Below are positions 25,990-36,546 of a stretch of DNA of 64,000 bases, piece after piece. Numbering within the stretch: the first letter of the stretch is position 1; each line of letters opens with the position of its first letter. A program made the position numbers and the translations under genes. The DNA lies in contig CAWFJE010000002.1 in NCBI GenBank assembly GCA_963816155.1, positions 248,001-312,000 on the forward strand. Direction: 5' to 3'. This DNA is from JAXGXJ01 sp963816155 (lineage in GTDB: Bacteria; Actinomycetota; Thermoleophilia; RBG-16-64-13). The notes beneath the pieces are model-generated. The model did no database searches. It was given only the letters and a program-made list of their open reading frames with translations, and had not been told where the DNA came from.

Positions 25990-26061
25990 GCCAGAGCGGC
26001 CCCCACAGACCCGCCGCACGCGCGGCACGGCGCAGCGAGACGGCATGCGGTCGGTCTCCCG

Positions 26062-26460
26062 CTACACCTGTTCCAGTTCGATGAGCGTCCCCTGGAAGTC
26101 TGCCGGATGGACGAACACCACCGGTTTGCCGTGGGCTCCGGTCTTGACCTTGCCCAAGACCCGGGCCCCCCCGGCCGCCAGCTTCTCCACCGCCGCCTCG
26201 ATGTCCTCAACTTCGAAGCACAGGTGATGCATGCCTCCACGGGGGTTCTTGTCCAGGAAGGAGCGGAGGGGTGAGTCATCGCCCAACGGCTCCAGCAACT
26301 CCACCTTCGTGTTGGGTAGGGCGACGAAGCTCACGGTGACTCCGTGCTCGGGCAAGGACGCCGGTTCGGAGACCTCGGCTCCGAGAGTCTCGCTGTAGGT
26401 GGCTATCGCCTGTGCGAGAACGGGCACGGCAATGGCCACGTGGTTGAGTCGTCCTATCAC
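26062..26460 (-). CDS. mce: Methylmalonyl-CoA epimerase
   Basis: Glyoxalase/VOC-fold epimerase that interconverts (S)- and (R)-methylmalonyl-CoA, needed to feed the mutase. Features: LNHVAIAVPVLAQAIATYSE with the first metal His, MHHLCFEVEDIEAAVEKL with the second, and the closing PADFQGTLIELEQ with the metal-binding Glu. It has 132 residues, normal length. GTG 26460 follows AGGAGGAG. It is third in the mutase-meaB-mce operon. Confidence 0.95.
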   Translation of the reverse strand: MIGRLNHVAIAVPVLAQAIATYSETLGAEVSEPASLPEHGVTVSFVALPNTKVELLEPLGDDSPLRSFLDKNPRGGMHHLCFEVEDIEAAVEKLAAGGARVLGKVKTGAHGKPVVFVHPADFQGTLIELEQV

Positions 26461-26514
26461 AATCTCCTCCTGTTTCTCCTCCCCGAGGGTCGCGCCGCAG
26501 GTGCCCAGCAGGGG

Positions 26515-27513
26515 TCAGACTTGCTCCGTACCGCGCAGAAATGCCTCCAGCAGCCTGCGCGAGGCCGTCATGGGCAGGATGCGCCCCTCGAGCACCGCCT
26601 TCTCGATTCCAGGCAGTTCCATCTTCACCCGGGGGTCCCTCCGAAGCGCTTCGAGCAAGTCCTCAGCCGTCTCGCTCCACAGCCACTTGCGCCGCTGCTC
26701 GGAGCGACGCGCGGCCATCTCTCCCACCTCGCACAGCGCCTCGCAGTACCGCTCCACCGCCATCCACACTTCGGCCAGGCCTTCCTTGGTCCGAGCGGAA
26801 CAGGTCTGCACCGGCAGCACCTCGGTCGTCCCGGGCAGCGTGCGGGCCGCACTGGCCGTGGTGTAGTCCAGAGCCGTTTGCTCGGCGATCTGTCTCAGAT
26901 CGCCATCGGCCTTGTTGACCACCACGATAGGCGCCAACTCCACGATCCCGCGTTTGATGCCCTGCAGTGCGTCGCCACCGCCCGGGTGCAGCAGGAGCAC
27001 CAAGACATCTGTCATGTCGGCCACCATCGTCTCCGACTGACCCACGCCCACCGTCTCGATCATGACCACGTCGAACCCTGCAGCCTCGCAGAAGAGCATG
27101 GCCTCATGGGTGCGCCGGGCGACCCCTCCCAAGGTGCGTCGGGCCGGAGAGGGCCGGATGAAGGCGTTCGGATGCCGCGCCAAGCCCTCCATACGCGTCT
27201 TGTCACCCAGGATCGACCCCCCGGAGACGGCCGAGGAGGGATCCACGGCCAGCACGGCGACCCGGCGGCCGATCTCGACCGCGTGGAGTCCCAGAGCCTC
27301 GATGAAGGTCGACTTGCCCACCCCCGGCGGTCCGGTTATGCCCAGACGGATCGACGCACCGGTATGGGGTCCCACGATCTCGAGGATATCCAGAGCCAGG
27401 GCACGGTGATCGGACCGCGATGATTCCGACAGGGTGATGGCTTTGGCCAACGCCCGTCGTTCTCCAGCCAAGATGTCCCGCGCCAACGCCTCTGGACTCA
27501 TGTAGGTACTCAA
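26515..27513 (-). CDS. meaB: MeaB/ArgK-type G-protein chaperone of methylmalonyl-CoA mutase
   Basis: GTPase that loads and protects the B12 cofactor of methylmalonyl-CoA mutase. The Walker A motif is GITGPPGVGKSTFIEALG, followed by VDPSSAVSGGSILGDKTRM, TVGVGQSE and the base-recognition VVNKAD. The C-terminal helical dimerisation region is present, total 332 residues. TTG 27513, five bases after GGAGG, is the likely start; ATG 27501 is an alternative. It lies 37 bp after the mutase gene. Confidence 0.95.
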   Translation of the reverse strand: MSTYMSPEALARDILAGERRALAKAITLSESSRSDHRALALDILEIVGPHTGASIRLGITGPPGVGKSTFIEALGLHAVEIGRRVAVLAVDPSSAVSGGSILGDKTRMEGLARHPNAFIRPSPARRTLGGVARRTHEAMLFCEAAGFDVVMIETVGVGQSETMVADMTDVLVLLLHPGGGDALQGIKRGIVELAPIVVVNKADGDLRQIAEQTALDYTTASAARTLPGTTEVLPVQTCSARTKEGLAEVWMAVERYCEALCEVGEMAARRSEQRRKWLWSETAEDLLEALRRDPRVKMELPGIEKAVLEGRILPMTASRRLLEAFLRGTEQV

Positions 27514-27550
27514 GATCGCCTCCGGTCGCCGCGAAGTACGCTGCCTGCCG

Positions 27551-29707
<2,157 letters not shown>

Positions 29708-30002
29708 GACCCAGTTCCTCCTCGTGGTGGTCTCCGGCCGGTCGGCGTCATCGGCCGGTCATGTATCGAACGTGCCCTGAAAATGATAAGCATCAGGACG
29801 CTTTGTGTTATAGCTATATTATTGCGCGAGATGGACCGTATAGTCCAACCCGTTTATGCGAAGAACGGCCCGCGCGCAGGTGGGCGAGGCGACCCCCCGT
29901 GGAGAACACCTACCCGTGGGCGGAATCCGGGGGCTCCCAGGGAAGCCGACGGCGCCCCGAGAGAGCCCTGGCGGGGCCCCCATGGAGCCCCATGGAGAGC
30001 CC
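29708..30002. other. Spacer between thiolase and mutase genes
   Basis: No gene is supported in these 295 bp. The part near 29780-29850 is AT-rich and unlike its surroundings; it contains TATAGCTATA and the palindrome GGACCGTATAGTCC, and probably holds the mutase promoter, although I find no good -35/-10 pair. Nearer the mutase, GGCCGGTC is repeated at 29736-29743 and 29753-29760. The thiolase side (29935-30002) is very GC-rich with repeated CCCATGGAG, able to fold and perhaps terminate transcription. Confidence 0.5.
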
Positions 30003-31187
30003 TCAGAGAGCCTCCACAATGGTGGCGATGCCCTGGCCGCCGCCGATGCACATGGTGGCCAGCCCGTAGCGGCCACCCTCCCGGCGCAGCGCGTGTATGA
30101 GAGTGATGAGGATGCGGGCTCCCGAGGCCCCGATGGGGTGCCCCAGAGCGATGGCTCCGCCGTAGAGATTGGTCTTCGTCATGTCCAGACCGAGTTCTCC
30201 GGCCACCGCGCAGGCCTGAGCAGCGAAGGCTTCGTTGGCCTCGATCACGTCCATATCGTCGATGCTGAAGCCCGACTTGGCCATGATCTTCCGGGCCGCC
30301 AGCATGGGCCCCAGGCCCATGTAGGCGGGGTCGAGAGCGGCTGATGCGTAGGCGACGATGCGCGCCAAAGGCTGCAGTTCGTGCGCCTCCGCGAAGTCGC
30401 CCGAGGTGATGACCAGGGCTGCGCCGGCGTCGTTCATGCCCGAGGCGTTCCCGGCCGTGACGGTGCCGTCAGGCTTGAAGGCGGGTTTGAGGGCCTGCAG
30501 CCCCTCAAAGGTGGTACCGGCCCGCGGATGCTCATCGGTGTCCACGACCGTGGCTGGACCTCTCTTCTGTGGGACCTCCACCGGCACGATCTCGTCCTTG
30601 AACTTGCCGGCCGCGACGGCGGCCACGGCCCGCCGCTGACTCTCCTCGGCCATGCGATCCTGAGCTTCGCGGGTGATCCCGTAGCGAGCGGCCACGTTCT
30701 CAGCGGTCATGCCCATGTGGTAGCCCATCATGGCGCAGTTGAGCCCGTCCCCGAGAAGACTGTCCACAAGGGTAGCGTCCCCCAAACGGAAGCCCTGCCG
30801 TTGCTTGGACAGCGTGAAAGGGGCGAGACTCATGTTCTCCATGCCGCCCGCGACCATGACCTCGGCATCGCCGCAGAGGATGGCCTGCGTGGCCAGATGG
30901 ACGGCCTTCATGCCCGATCCGCACAGCTTGTTGATGGTGAGGCCGGGGACGTCATCGGGCAACCCGGCCACCAGCAGCGCTCGACGACCAGGGTTCTGCC
31001 CTTGGCCGTGTTGCAGCACGTTCCCCATGATGACTTCTTCCACATCCTCGGGCCGGACGCCTGCCCGCCGGACTGCTTCCTTGATGGCGATGCTGCCCAA
31101 CTCATAGGCGGGGATGTCGGCCAGACCTCCCAGGAAACGCCCCACAGGAGTCCGACAGGCACTCAGAACCACAACGTCACGAGCCAA
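30003..31187 (-). CDS. Acetyl-CoA C-acetyltransferase (thiolase)
   Basis: Thiolase that splits acetoacetyl-CoA into two acetyl-CoA or the reverse. Catalytic residues are all there: nucleophilic Cys in NKLCGSGMKA, His in GHPIGASG, and the second Cys in CIGGGQG. 394 residues. The start is TTG 31187, six bases after GGAGGGGG, overlapping the small subunit C stop by 11 bp, so it is co-translated with the hydroxytransferase. In the island it fits the last step of phloroglucinol-type catabolism, where six-carbon products end as acetyl-CoA. Confidence 0.95.
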   Translation of the reverse strand: MARDVVVLSACRTPVGRFLGGLADIPAYELGSIAIKEAVRRAGVRPEDVEEVIMGNVLQHGQGQNPGRRALLVAGLPDDVPGLTINKLCGSGMKAVHLATQAILCGDAEVMVAGGMENMSLAPFTLSKQRQGFRLGDATLVDSLLGDGLNCAMMGYHMGMTAENVAARYGITREAQDRMAEESQRRAVAAVAAGKFKDEIVPVEVPQKRGPATVVDTDEHPRAGTTFEGLQALKPAFKPDGTVTAGNASGMNDAGAALVITSGDFAEAHELQPLARIVAYASAALDPAYMGLGPMLAARKIMAKSGFSIDDMDVIEANEAFAAQACAVAGELGLDMTKTNLYGGAIALGHPIGASGARILITLIHALRREGGRYGLATMCIGGGQGIATIVEAL

Positions 31188-32031
31188 GAGAATCCCCCTC
31201 CAACAGCATTACGCCCAGATTCACGCTCTCCTTAAGGGTGAGTGTTCGCCTCAGTGGTCGGTATCCTTCTGCCTCAAGAACCAGTTCGTGTTCTCCAGGG
31301 CCCGGTTCCAGCCGATCAACGACAAAGTCCCCGTAGTTGTTGCTGAGCGCCTCGCCGACGACCCGGCCGCCGGCCGTGACCGTGGCCCTCACACCCTCGG
31401 CGCACTCGTCGCTATCGGCGAAGACGGCGGTGCCGCCTATGAAGGCCGTCGTCCATCGATATAGGTTTCGATAGTAGACCCGCGGTCGGGCCTCCAGTTC
31501 CGGCCGCAGCACCTCCAGATCCTCGGCGGCCACCCGCGCCCGCATATCCTCGTCGTCGGCCAGCACGAGGGTCAGCGCTCCTGCGGGACATACCTGGGAG
31601 CAGCGCGTCTCTCTCCAGCCTTGGTCCATGAGGTGGGCGCAGCCCGTGCACTTCTGCGCTACCTGCGCCTCTTCGTTCCAGTAGATGACCTCGTACGGGC
31701 AGGTCTCGACTATCTCCGGGTGACCCTTGGCCGCTTCCGGATCGATGATCACCAAGCCGTCCTCCCGCTTGTAGACGGTCCCGGGCGGTGAATCCTTGAT
31801 GCAGGGAGCATCGTCACAGTGCAAACAGGGGAGGGGCAGGTAGGCCACCTGCACCAGAGGATACTGTCCCCGCTCTTTGCGGCCGATGTTCATCCATCTG
31901 TGCCCGGCCCAGGGCTGGCCCACCGAATAGGGCGGGAAGTCGTTCCCGGTGAACTCGTCCTTGTCGGCCAGGAAGCAGTTGTTGCAGTCGATGCACAGGG
32001 CCACATCGATGATCATGTGCCAACTCTTCAT
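31177..32031 (-). CDS. Iron-sulfur small subunit C of the hydroxytransferase
   Basis: Beta-subunit homologue of about 284 residues with ferredoxin-like clusters and a C-terminal Cna-B-like domain (NNYGDFVVDRLEPGPGEHEL). First cluster motif: C13-C16-C19, then Asp23 (CIDCNNCFLAD) where the Pelobacter protein and small subunit B have Cys. The others follow as CLHCDDAPC, ETCPYEVIYW, KCTGCAHLMDQGWRETRCSQ. ATG 32031 lies eight bases after GGGAGG; GTG 32034, overlapping the large subunit C stop, is the alternative. Gene order is large C, small C, thiolase. Confidence 0.9.
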   Translation of the reverse strand: MKSWHMIIDVALCIDCNNCFLADKDEFTGNDFPPYSVGQPWAGHRWMNIGRKERGQYPLVQVAYLPLPCLHCDDAPCIKDSPPGTVYKREDGLVIIDPEAAKGHPEIVETCPYEVIYWNEEAQVAQKCTGCAHLMDQGWRETRCSQVCPAGALTLVLADDEDMRARVAAEDLEVLRPELEARPRVYYRNLYRWTTAFIGGTAVFADSDECAEGVRATVTAGGRVVGEALSNNYGDFVVDRLEPGPGEHELVLEAEGYRPLRRTLTLKESVNLGVMLLEGDSLGS

Positions 32032-34646
32032 CACGCGCCTCCCTCCCAGTTCTCCACCTCGACAAGGCAGGAGTTATTGGCCATGGCCGTAGACGTGGGG
32101 GTGACAAAGCGGGCCGGAGTCAGCATGTTGATGCATCCACCCCGGTCGGGAGAGTGGCCGGGCTCACCCAGCGCCTCGTACTCCGCCGACGACTCGTAGG
32201 AATGCACCGTGCCCGGCGGCACCCGCTCCGTGACCTGCGCAGCCAAGATGACCGAACCGCGGTCGTTGAAGGCGCGGACCAGCCCTCCGTCGGCGATGCC
32301 GCGGGCAGAGGCGTCGACGCTGTTGATGCGGATGATCCAGTAGTAGTGGCCGTCGATGAGGACCCGATTGTCCTTCACCTGGTTCATCCAACTGTCCTTG
32401 GCATCGCCCATGGTGTGGAAGCTGAACTTGGGGTGCGGCGAGACCAGTTGCAGCGGATATCTGGCGTAGAGATCTTCCGTGTGGTGGCCTTCCCAGCTGG
32501 GGATGTACTGCGGCCCCATGACCGGCCGCTCGGGGTCTATGGTGCCGGTCGCTTCCAGCCGCTCCAGGCTCGAGGCGACGAACTCTATCTTGCCGCTCAT
32601 GGTCTGCAGGCCCTCGCCCCTCACTTGCTCCCAGGGAGGCGGTCCCCAGTCGGCCGTGTCCTTGGCCCGGCCCTCGGCGAACCAGCGTAGCGCTGGGGCC
32701 GAGCGCTTCTCCTCGGGTGCAGGCACGACGTAGTAGCCCTTCTTCTCGAACTCCTCCCAGGAGATGACCGTGGGCAGGTCGGTGGCATGGAAGTAGTCCT
32801 TGACCCAGTCGTAGTCGCTCTTGCCCCCCATGCTGTAGATCTCGTAGATCCCCAGCCGCTTGGAGAGTTCCGCGAAGATATCGTAGTCGGACTTGCTCTC
32901 CCCCAGGGGCTCGATGCACTTGTGCTGCAGCGTGATCACGCGGTGGTTGGTGAACTGATAGGAGTCGGCGATATAACCGGAGCAGTTGGCGAACTCGCTG
33001 ATGTCCCAGCGCTCGAAGTTGGTGCAGGCGGGCAGGATGACGTCGGCGAACCTGGTCTCGCCCTCGAACCATATGGCCTGGTTGACCACGAAGGGGACCT
33101 TGCCCTCCCGGTATGCGGTCACATAGCGGTTGGTGTCGGTCATGGTGCCAAAGAACGAGCCTCCGTAGCGGTAGTACATGCCGATGTGCGGATAGCCGGG
33201 GGCCGGATACTCGTATTTCTGGAACTGGCTCTCGATGTGCGAGCCGCAGAAGCCCTTGCCCCTCCACTCCAGATGCTCGTGGCGCATGGCTTCGGGGATG
33301 CGCAGACGGGGCACGGTCTGGCCCTCGGTGGAATGATGCGGATTGGTGATGGCCCCACCATGCGGGAACATGCGACTCGCGAAGCGGAAACCGGCGGCCG
33401 AGTTCGTCGTGTCGCCGGAGATGCCACCTTCGGAGTACCCCGGAAACATGAAGCTGCAGTCGAGTGGAGCTCCGGAACTGGTCCCCCAGATGTTGCTGCC
33501 CGGCTTTCCCAGACCCTGCATGGCCGCCAGGGCGACCATCATGCGCGCCCATTCGTTTCCGGTGGCGGCGCGGCACGCGCCGCCCATCCCCCCGGGTCCG
33601 CCGGCAGCGAGCATGGTCTTCTTGGCCGCCCATTCCCGAGCCAAAGCCCGGATGTCGCGAGCGGGGATGCCGCTCTCGCCCTCTGCCCATTCCGGCGTCT
33701 TGGGCACGCCATCGCTCTTCCCAAGCACGTAGTCCTGCCACACGTCGAAGCCCGTGGTGCGTTCGGCCACGTACTCCTTGTCGTAGAGGTCTTCCGTCAG
33801 CCACGTGAAGGCGATGCCCAGTCCCAGCGCCACATCAGTACCCAGACGGGGGGCGAACCACTTGTCACACAAGAGGGCGCCCGTGTGGTTGAAGTAGGGG
33901 TCGATGACGATCATGCGCACGCCCAGTTCCTTGAGCCAGCGACGGCGGATGTTGCCTTCCTGGGCTCCGTAGACACCGTTGCAGGTGGCCTCGGGGTCCG
34001 CCGACCAGTAGATGATGAGATCTGTGTGCTCGAGCGCGTCCTCCAGCAGCCCGTACTGCTCGTTGATGCCCAAACGGTGGCTGGACCCCCACATGTGCAT
34101 CGCGCCCCAGTGCCAGCCCTCCCAGCTGTCGGGATTGTGCTCCCCGCAGGTGAAACCAAGGAGGTTGAGGAAACGGAAGTAGGCACTGTGCCGGTAACCG
34201 ACATTGCCCCACAGATGATGGGAGCCTGGAGTGGAGAGGATCCCGGCCGGCCCCACCTCCCGCTTCACCCTGACGATCTCCTCGGCGACCAAGTCGAGCG
34301 CTTCGTCCCAGGAGATGGGCTCATATCCGGAGATACCCCGGCTGTGCGCATTGCGGCCCCCCGGTCCTGTGGAACCCGGCGCTCCCGCGGGATCGAAATC
34401 GACCCGCTTCAGCGGCGTCAGTATCCGCTTGGGGGAGTAGATGGTGGACCTGTGGGCGACCGTCCACGGTGAGGCCGTGGTCTTGCGCGGCGGCGTGAAG
34501 CTCCTGCCCCGCGCTTGTATCGTCCAAGATGGGGCGTCGTCCTCACTGAACTCGATAGGAGTCATGCGCAGGATCTTGCCGTCCTGCACGTCCACGAAGA
34601 CGGGCCCGCCCGTCGTCCCGTTGGTGTATCTGGTTATCTGTCCCAT
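32031..34646 (-). CDS. Molybdopterin hydroxytransferase large subunit C (transhydroxylase / resorcinol hydroxylase family)
   Basis: An 871-residue alpha subunit, full length and without N-terminal extension (MGQITRYTNGTTGGPVFVDV). Family residues kept: His in PGSHHLWGN, Tyr in GNVGYR, Asp-Ser in HNPDSWEGW, Tyr in FPGYSEGG, Tyr in NCSGY. The position of the family Trp is Met (GGPGGMGG). No export signal, so cytoplasmic. It follows the cyclase-family gene by 118 bp and overlaps small subunit C, which makes a cyclase-large-small-thiolase operon. Substrate could be pyrogallol, hydroxyhydroquinone or resorcinol type. Confidence 0.9.
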   Translation of the reverse strand: MGQITRYTNGTTGGPVFVDVQDGKILRMTPIEFSEDDAPSWTIQARGRSFTPPRKTTASPWTVAHRSTIYSPKRILTPLKRVDFDPAGAPGSTGPGGRNAHSRGISGYEPISWDEALDLVAEEIVRVKREVGPAGILSTPGSHHLWGNVGYRHSAYFRFLNLLGFTCGEHNPDSWEGWHWGAMHMWGSSHRLGINEQYGLLEDALEHTDLIIYWSADPEATCNGVYGAQEGNIRRRWLKELGVRMIVIDPYFNHTGALLCDKWFAPRLGTDVALGLGIAFTWLTEDLYDKEYVAERTTGFDVWQDYVLGKSDGVPKTPEWAEGESGIPARDIRALAREWAAKKTMLAAGGPGGMGGACRAATGNEWARMMVALAAMQGLGKPGSNIWGTSSGAPLDCSFMFPGYSEGGISGDTTNSAAGFRFASRMFPHGGAITNPHHSTEGQTVPRLRIPEAMRHEHLEWRGKGFCGSHIESQFQKYEYPAPGYPHIGMYYRYGGSFFGTMTDTNRYVTAYREGKVPFVVNQAIWFEGETRFADVILPACTNFERWDISEFANCSGYIADSYQFTNHRVITLQHKCIEPLGESKSDYDIFAELSKRLGIYEIYSMGGKSDYDWVKDYFHATDLPTVISWEEFEKKGYYVVPAPEEKRSAPALRWFAEGRAKDTADWGPPPWEQVRGEGLQTMSGKIEFVASSLERLEATGTIDPERPVMGPQYIPSWEGHHTEDLYARYPLQLVSPHPKFSFHTMGDAKDSWMNQVKDNRVLIDGHYYWIIRINSVDASARGIADGGLVRAFNDRGSVILAAQVTERVPPGTVHSYESSAEYEALGEPGHSPDRGGCINMLTPARFVTPTSTAMANNSCLVEVENWEGGA

Positions 34647-34764
34647 CTGGGCTTACCCCCCATGTTGGCTGACCACCGCTTCCGGATCGCCGACCGGCAG
34701 CCGGCGCAGGTTGGCGCGGAGCGCGGAGCGCCGCCGCGGCCGGCACCGAGCGCTCCGCCGGTGC

Positions 34765-35526
34765 TTACTCTTCCTCTTCGATGATGGCCACCAACCTGAT
34801 CATGGAACCGTCGCCGCCCACCCAGCGGATGGGGAAACCGGCGATGATGCAGCGCTGGCCCAACACCTCGTCGATATCGCCGCCCACGTTTTCGAAGCCC
34901 ATGACGTGATTGCCCAGGAGGATGTTGTGGCAGGGCTCCCAGTCGGGGAAGTCCTCCTTCACCGAACGGCCGGTCTCGGCCTCGTACTCCGCGCAGATGT
35001 CGGGTAGGAGAGGGCCGGGGCCGTGGTAGCCGATGGCCGTGGCCAGCGGATGGTCGAGGGCCTGCTGGTCTACGCCCACTGCCTTGACGCCTTTGTCCAC
35101 CAACCAGCGGGCCGCACTCGGCACCAGGCCCGGCGACCGGGCAAAGTAGTCCTTGTTGTCACCGAACTGGGCGTGCATGTGCGTGTGGATGATGACTATG
35201 TCGCCCTTCTCGATCTTGGGCGTGGCCTTCTCCAAGTCCTCGGCGGTGATGAATTCAAACCTGCCTTTGGGACCCACGTCGACGATCACCCCCGTGCCGA
35301 AGTAGTAGTCGAGGGGTATCTGCTCGGTGGACCACTCACCCGCGATGACGTGGATGGGCGAGTCGGCGTGCGTGCTCACATGCATGGGATGCCACAACCA
35401 CTGGGTGAAGACGCCCGACTTGGCGTGGTAGTGAAAGCGCTCGATCTTGATGTCGGGGAAATAGGGCCAGAGCGGCGTGTTGTGGCCGAACGGCTGGCTG
35501 AGGTCCACGATCTTCTTGACTTTCAT
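34765..35526 (-). CDS. Cyclase-family metal hydrolase, candidate dihydrophloroglucinol cyclohydrolase
   Basis: Member of the cyclase / kynurenine-formamidase-like family (PF04199). The metal motif HxGTHxDxPxH is seen as HVSTHADSPIH, with Ser for Gly, preceded by KKIVDLSQPFGHNTPLWPYF. Some members of this family open the ring of dihydrophloroglucinol in anaerobic phloroglucinol breakdown; that function fits the transhydroxylase and thiolase downstream but is inference. ATG 35526 follows GGAGG by four bases and yields 253 residues; a longer in-frame start at 35592 lacks a ribosome site and lies over the operator. First gene of the operon. Confidence 0.8.
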   Translation of the reverse strand: MKVKKIVDLSQPFGHNTPLWPYFPDIKIERFHYHAKSGVFTQWLWHPMHVSTHADSPIHVIAGEWSTEQIPLDYYFGTGVIVDVGPKGRFEFITAEDLEKATPKIEKGDIVIIHTHMHAQFGDNKDYFARSPGLVPSAARWLVDKGVKAVGVDQQALDHPLATAIGYHGPGPLLPDICAEYEAETGRSVKEDFPDWEPCHNILLGNHVMGFENVGGDIDEVLGQRCIIAGFPIRWVGGDGSMIRLVAIIEEEE

Positions 35527-35578
35527 CAGTCCTCCAGGGCAGGCGGCCACCCGCGGCGGCCTCTTGGCAGGTATGGCG

Positions 35579-35633
35579 TTGGTTACTGACAACTAACCAG
35601 CACACTATCCCGCCCCGAGCGCCACTCTGTCAA
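35579..35633 (-). promoter_or_regulatory. Promoter and palindromic operator of the cyclase-hydroxytransferase C operon
   Basis: Minus-strand TTGACA (35633-35628, overlapping the truA stop), 18-base spacer, GATAGT (35609-35604). The predicted start falls inside GGTTA-N8-TAACC (35581-35598), whose outer bases extend the symmetry to 35579-35600. The core GTCAGTA also occurs in the small B operator, suggesting one shared repressor. Confidence 0.6.
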
Positions 35634-36415
35634 GTCGAGAAGTCTCTCACCTGGGCGTCCTCAGCATCCGGGTACTTGATATCCCAGAGGAACAGCCCTC
35701 TCGCCGGGGCGGTCAGACCCGCCTCCTCCCTCGAGGCGCCCTCCAGAAGCCGCGATAAGTCGTCCAGGGGCCTCTCACCCACGCCTATCGCCACCATGGT
35801 CCCCACGAGCGTCCGCACCATGTGACGCAGGAAAGACTCGGCCTCGATCTCGAGCGCGTAACGCTCTGTTCCCCACCTCACCCAGCGGCAGCGCGACACG
35901 CGCCGGCGGAAGAACACATGCTCTGTCTCCGTGGGGGTGAAGGCCCTGAAATCGTGCCGCCCTTCCACCAACGCTGCTGCTTCCCGCATAGTCGTCATCT
36001 GCACCGTCGGCGCCACGCGCCACAGGTAGCGGCCATGGAAGGGCGAGTCCACCCCGCCTATCTGCAGGAAGTAGCGATAGGAGCGGCTCACAGCGTCCTT
36101 GCGGGCGTCGAAGCCAAGGGACGCAGGCTGGAGCCGCATGATGCTGATAGAGGGCGGTGTGAGCGCGTTGAGCGAATGCACCAGCCGAGAGGCGTCGATG
36201 CCGCCGGGCAGGCGCAGGCTGGCCACCTGCAGCCGCGCGTGCACCCCGGCGTCCGTACGCCCGGCCACCCGCAGTGTCGGAGATCTTCCCAGCACGGTCG
36301 CCAAGGCACAGCCGAGGCTCTCCTCCACTGTGGCAAGACCCGGCTGTCTGGCCCAGCCGTACAGGTCCGTGCCTTCGTATTGGAGCTCCATGCGGTACGT
36401 CTGCTCTTCGTCCAT
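35630..36415 (-). CDS. truA: tRNA pseudouridine(38-40) synthase
   Basis: Converts uridines 38-40 of tRNA anticodon arms to pseudouridine. The catalytic Asp lies in VAGRTDAGVHARLQVAS; LQYEGTDLYGWARQPG near the N-terminus and RHMVRTLVGTMVAIGVG near the C-terminus are typical. ATG 36415 yields 261 residues; upstream ATG 36433 and GTG/ATG codons nearer the terminator are less likely. It is cut off from rplQ by a strong terminator and from its usual neighbour rplM by the island. Confidence 0.94.
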   Translation of the reverse strand: MDEEQTYRMELQYEGTDLYGWARQPGLATVEESLGCALATVLGRSPTLRVAGRTDAGVHARLQVASLRLPGGIDASRLVHSLNALTPPSISIMRLQPASLGFDARKDAVSRSYRYFLQIGGVDSPFHGRYLWRVAPTVQMTTMREAAALVEGRHDFRAFTPTETEHVFFRRRVSRCRWVRWGTERYALEIEAESFLRHMVRTLVGTMVAIGVGERPLDDLSRLLEGASREEAGLTAPARGLFLWDIKYPDAEDAQVRDFST

Positions 36416-36435
36416 CTCCCAACCCCGCCGCATCG

Positions 36436-36473
36436 AGAAAAGAAAGGGCCGGGAGCGACACGTCGCTCCCGGC
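36436..36473 (-). terminator. Strong intrinsic terminator after rplQ
   Basis: A perfect 12-bp stem, GCCGGGAGCGAC with GTCGCTCCCGGC (36448-36459, 36462-36473), two-base loop, followed on the minus strand by CCTTTCTTTTCTC. It ends the str-S10-spc-alpha superoperon 74 bp after the rplQ stop. Confidence 0.85.
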
Positions 36474-36546
36474 ACCTCATGACTTCATATCGACTGGCCG
36501 CTCCGCTCCACGTCTTCCAGCCAGACGGGACCGCTCTCGGGCCGTC

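Noticed and set aside
29708..30002. Cobalamin riboswitch ahead of the B12-dependent mutase
   Set aside because: No B12-box-like conserved core was recognised in the spacer, and the region is too short between its AT-rich patch and the start codon for a typical full aptamer.
29761..30069. Small reading frames in the thiolase-mutase spacer
   Set aside because: They are low in complexity (Arg/Pro/Gly), overlap each other on both strands, lack ribosome sites, and run into the thiolase gene.
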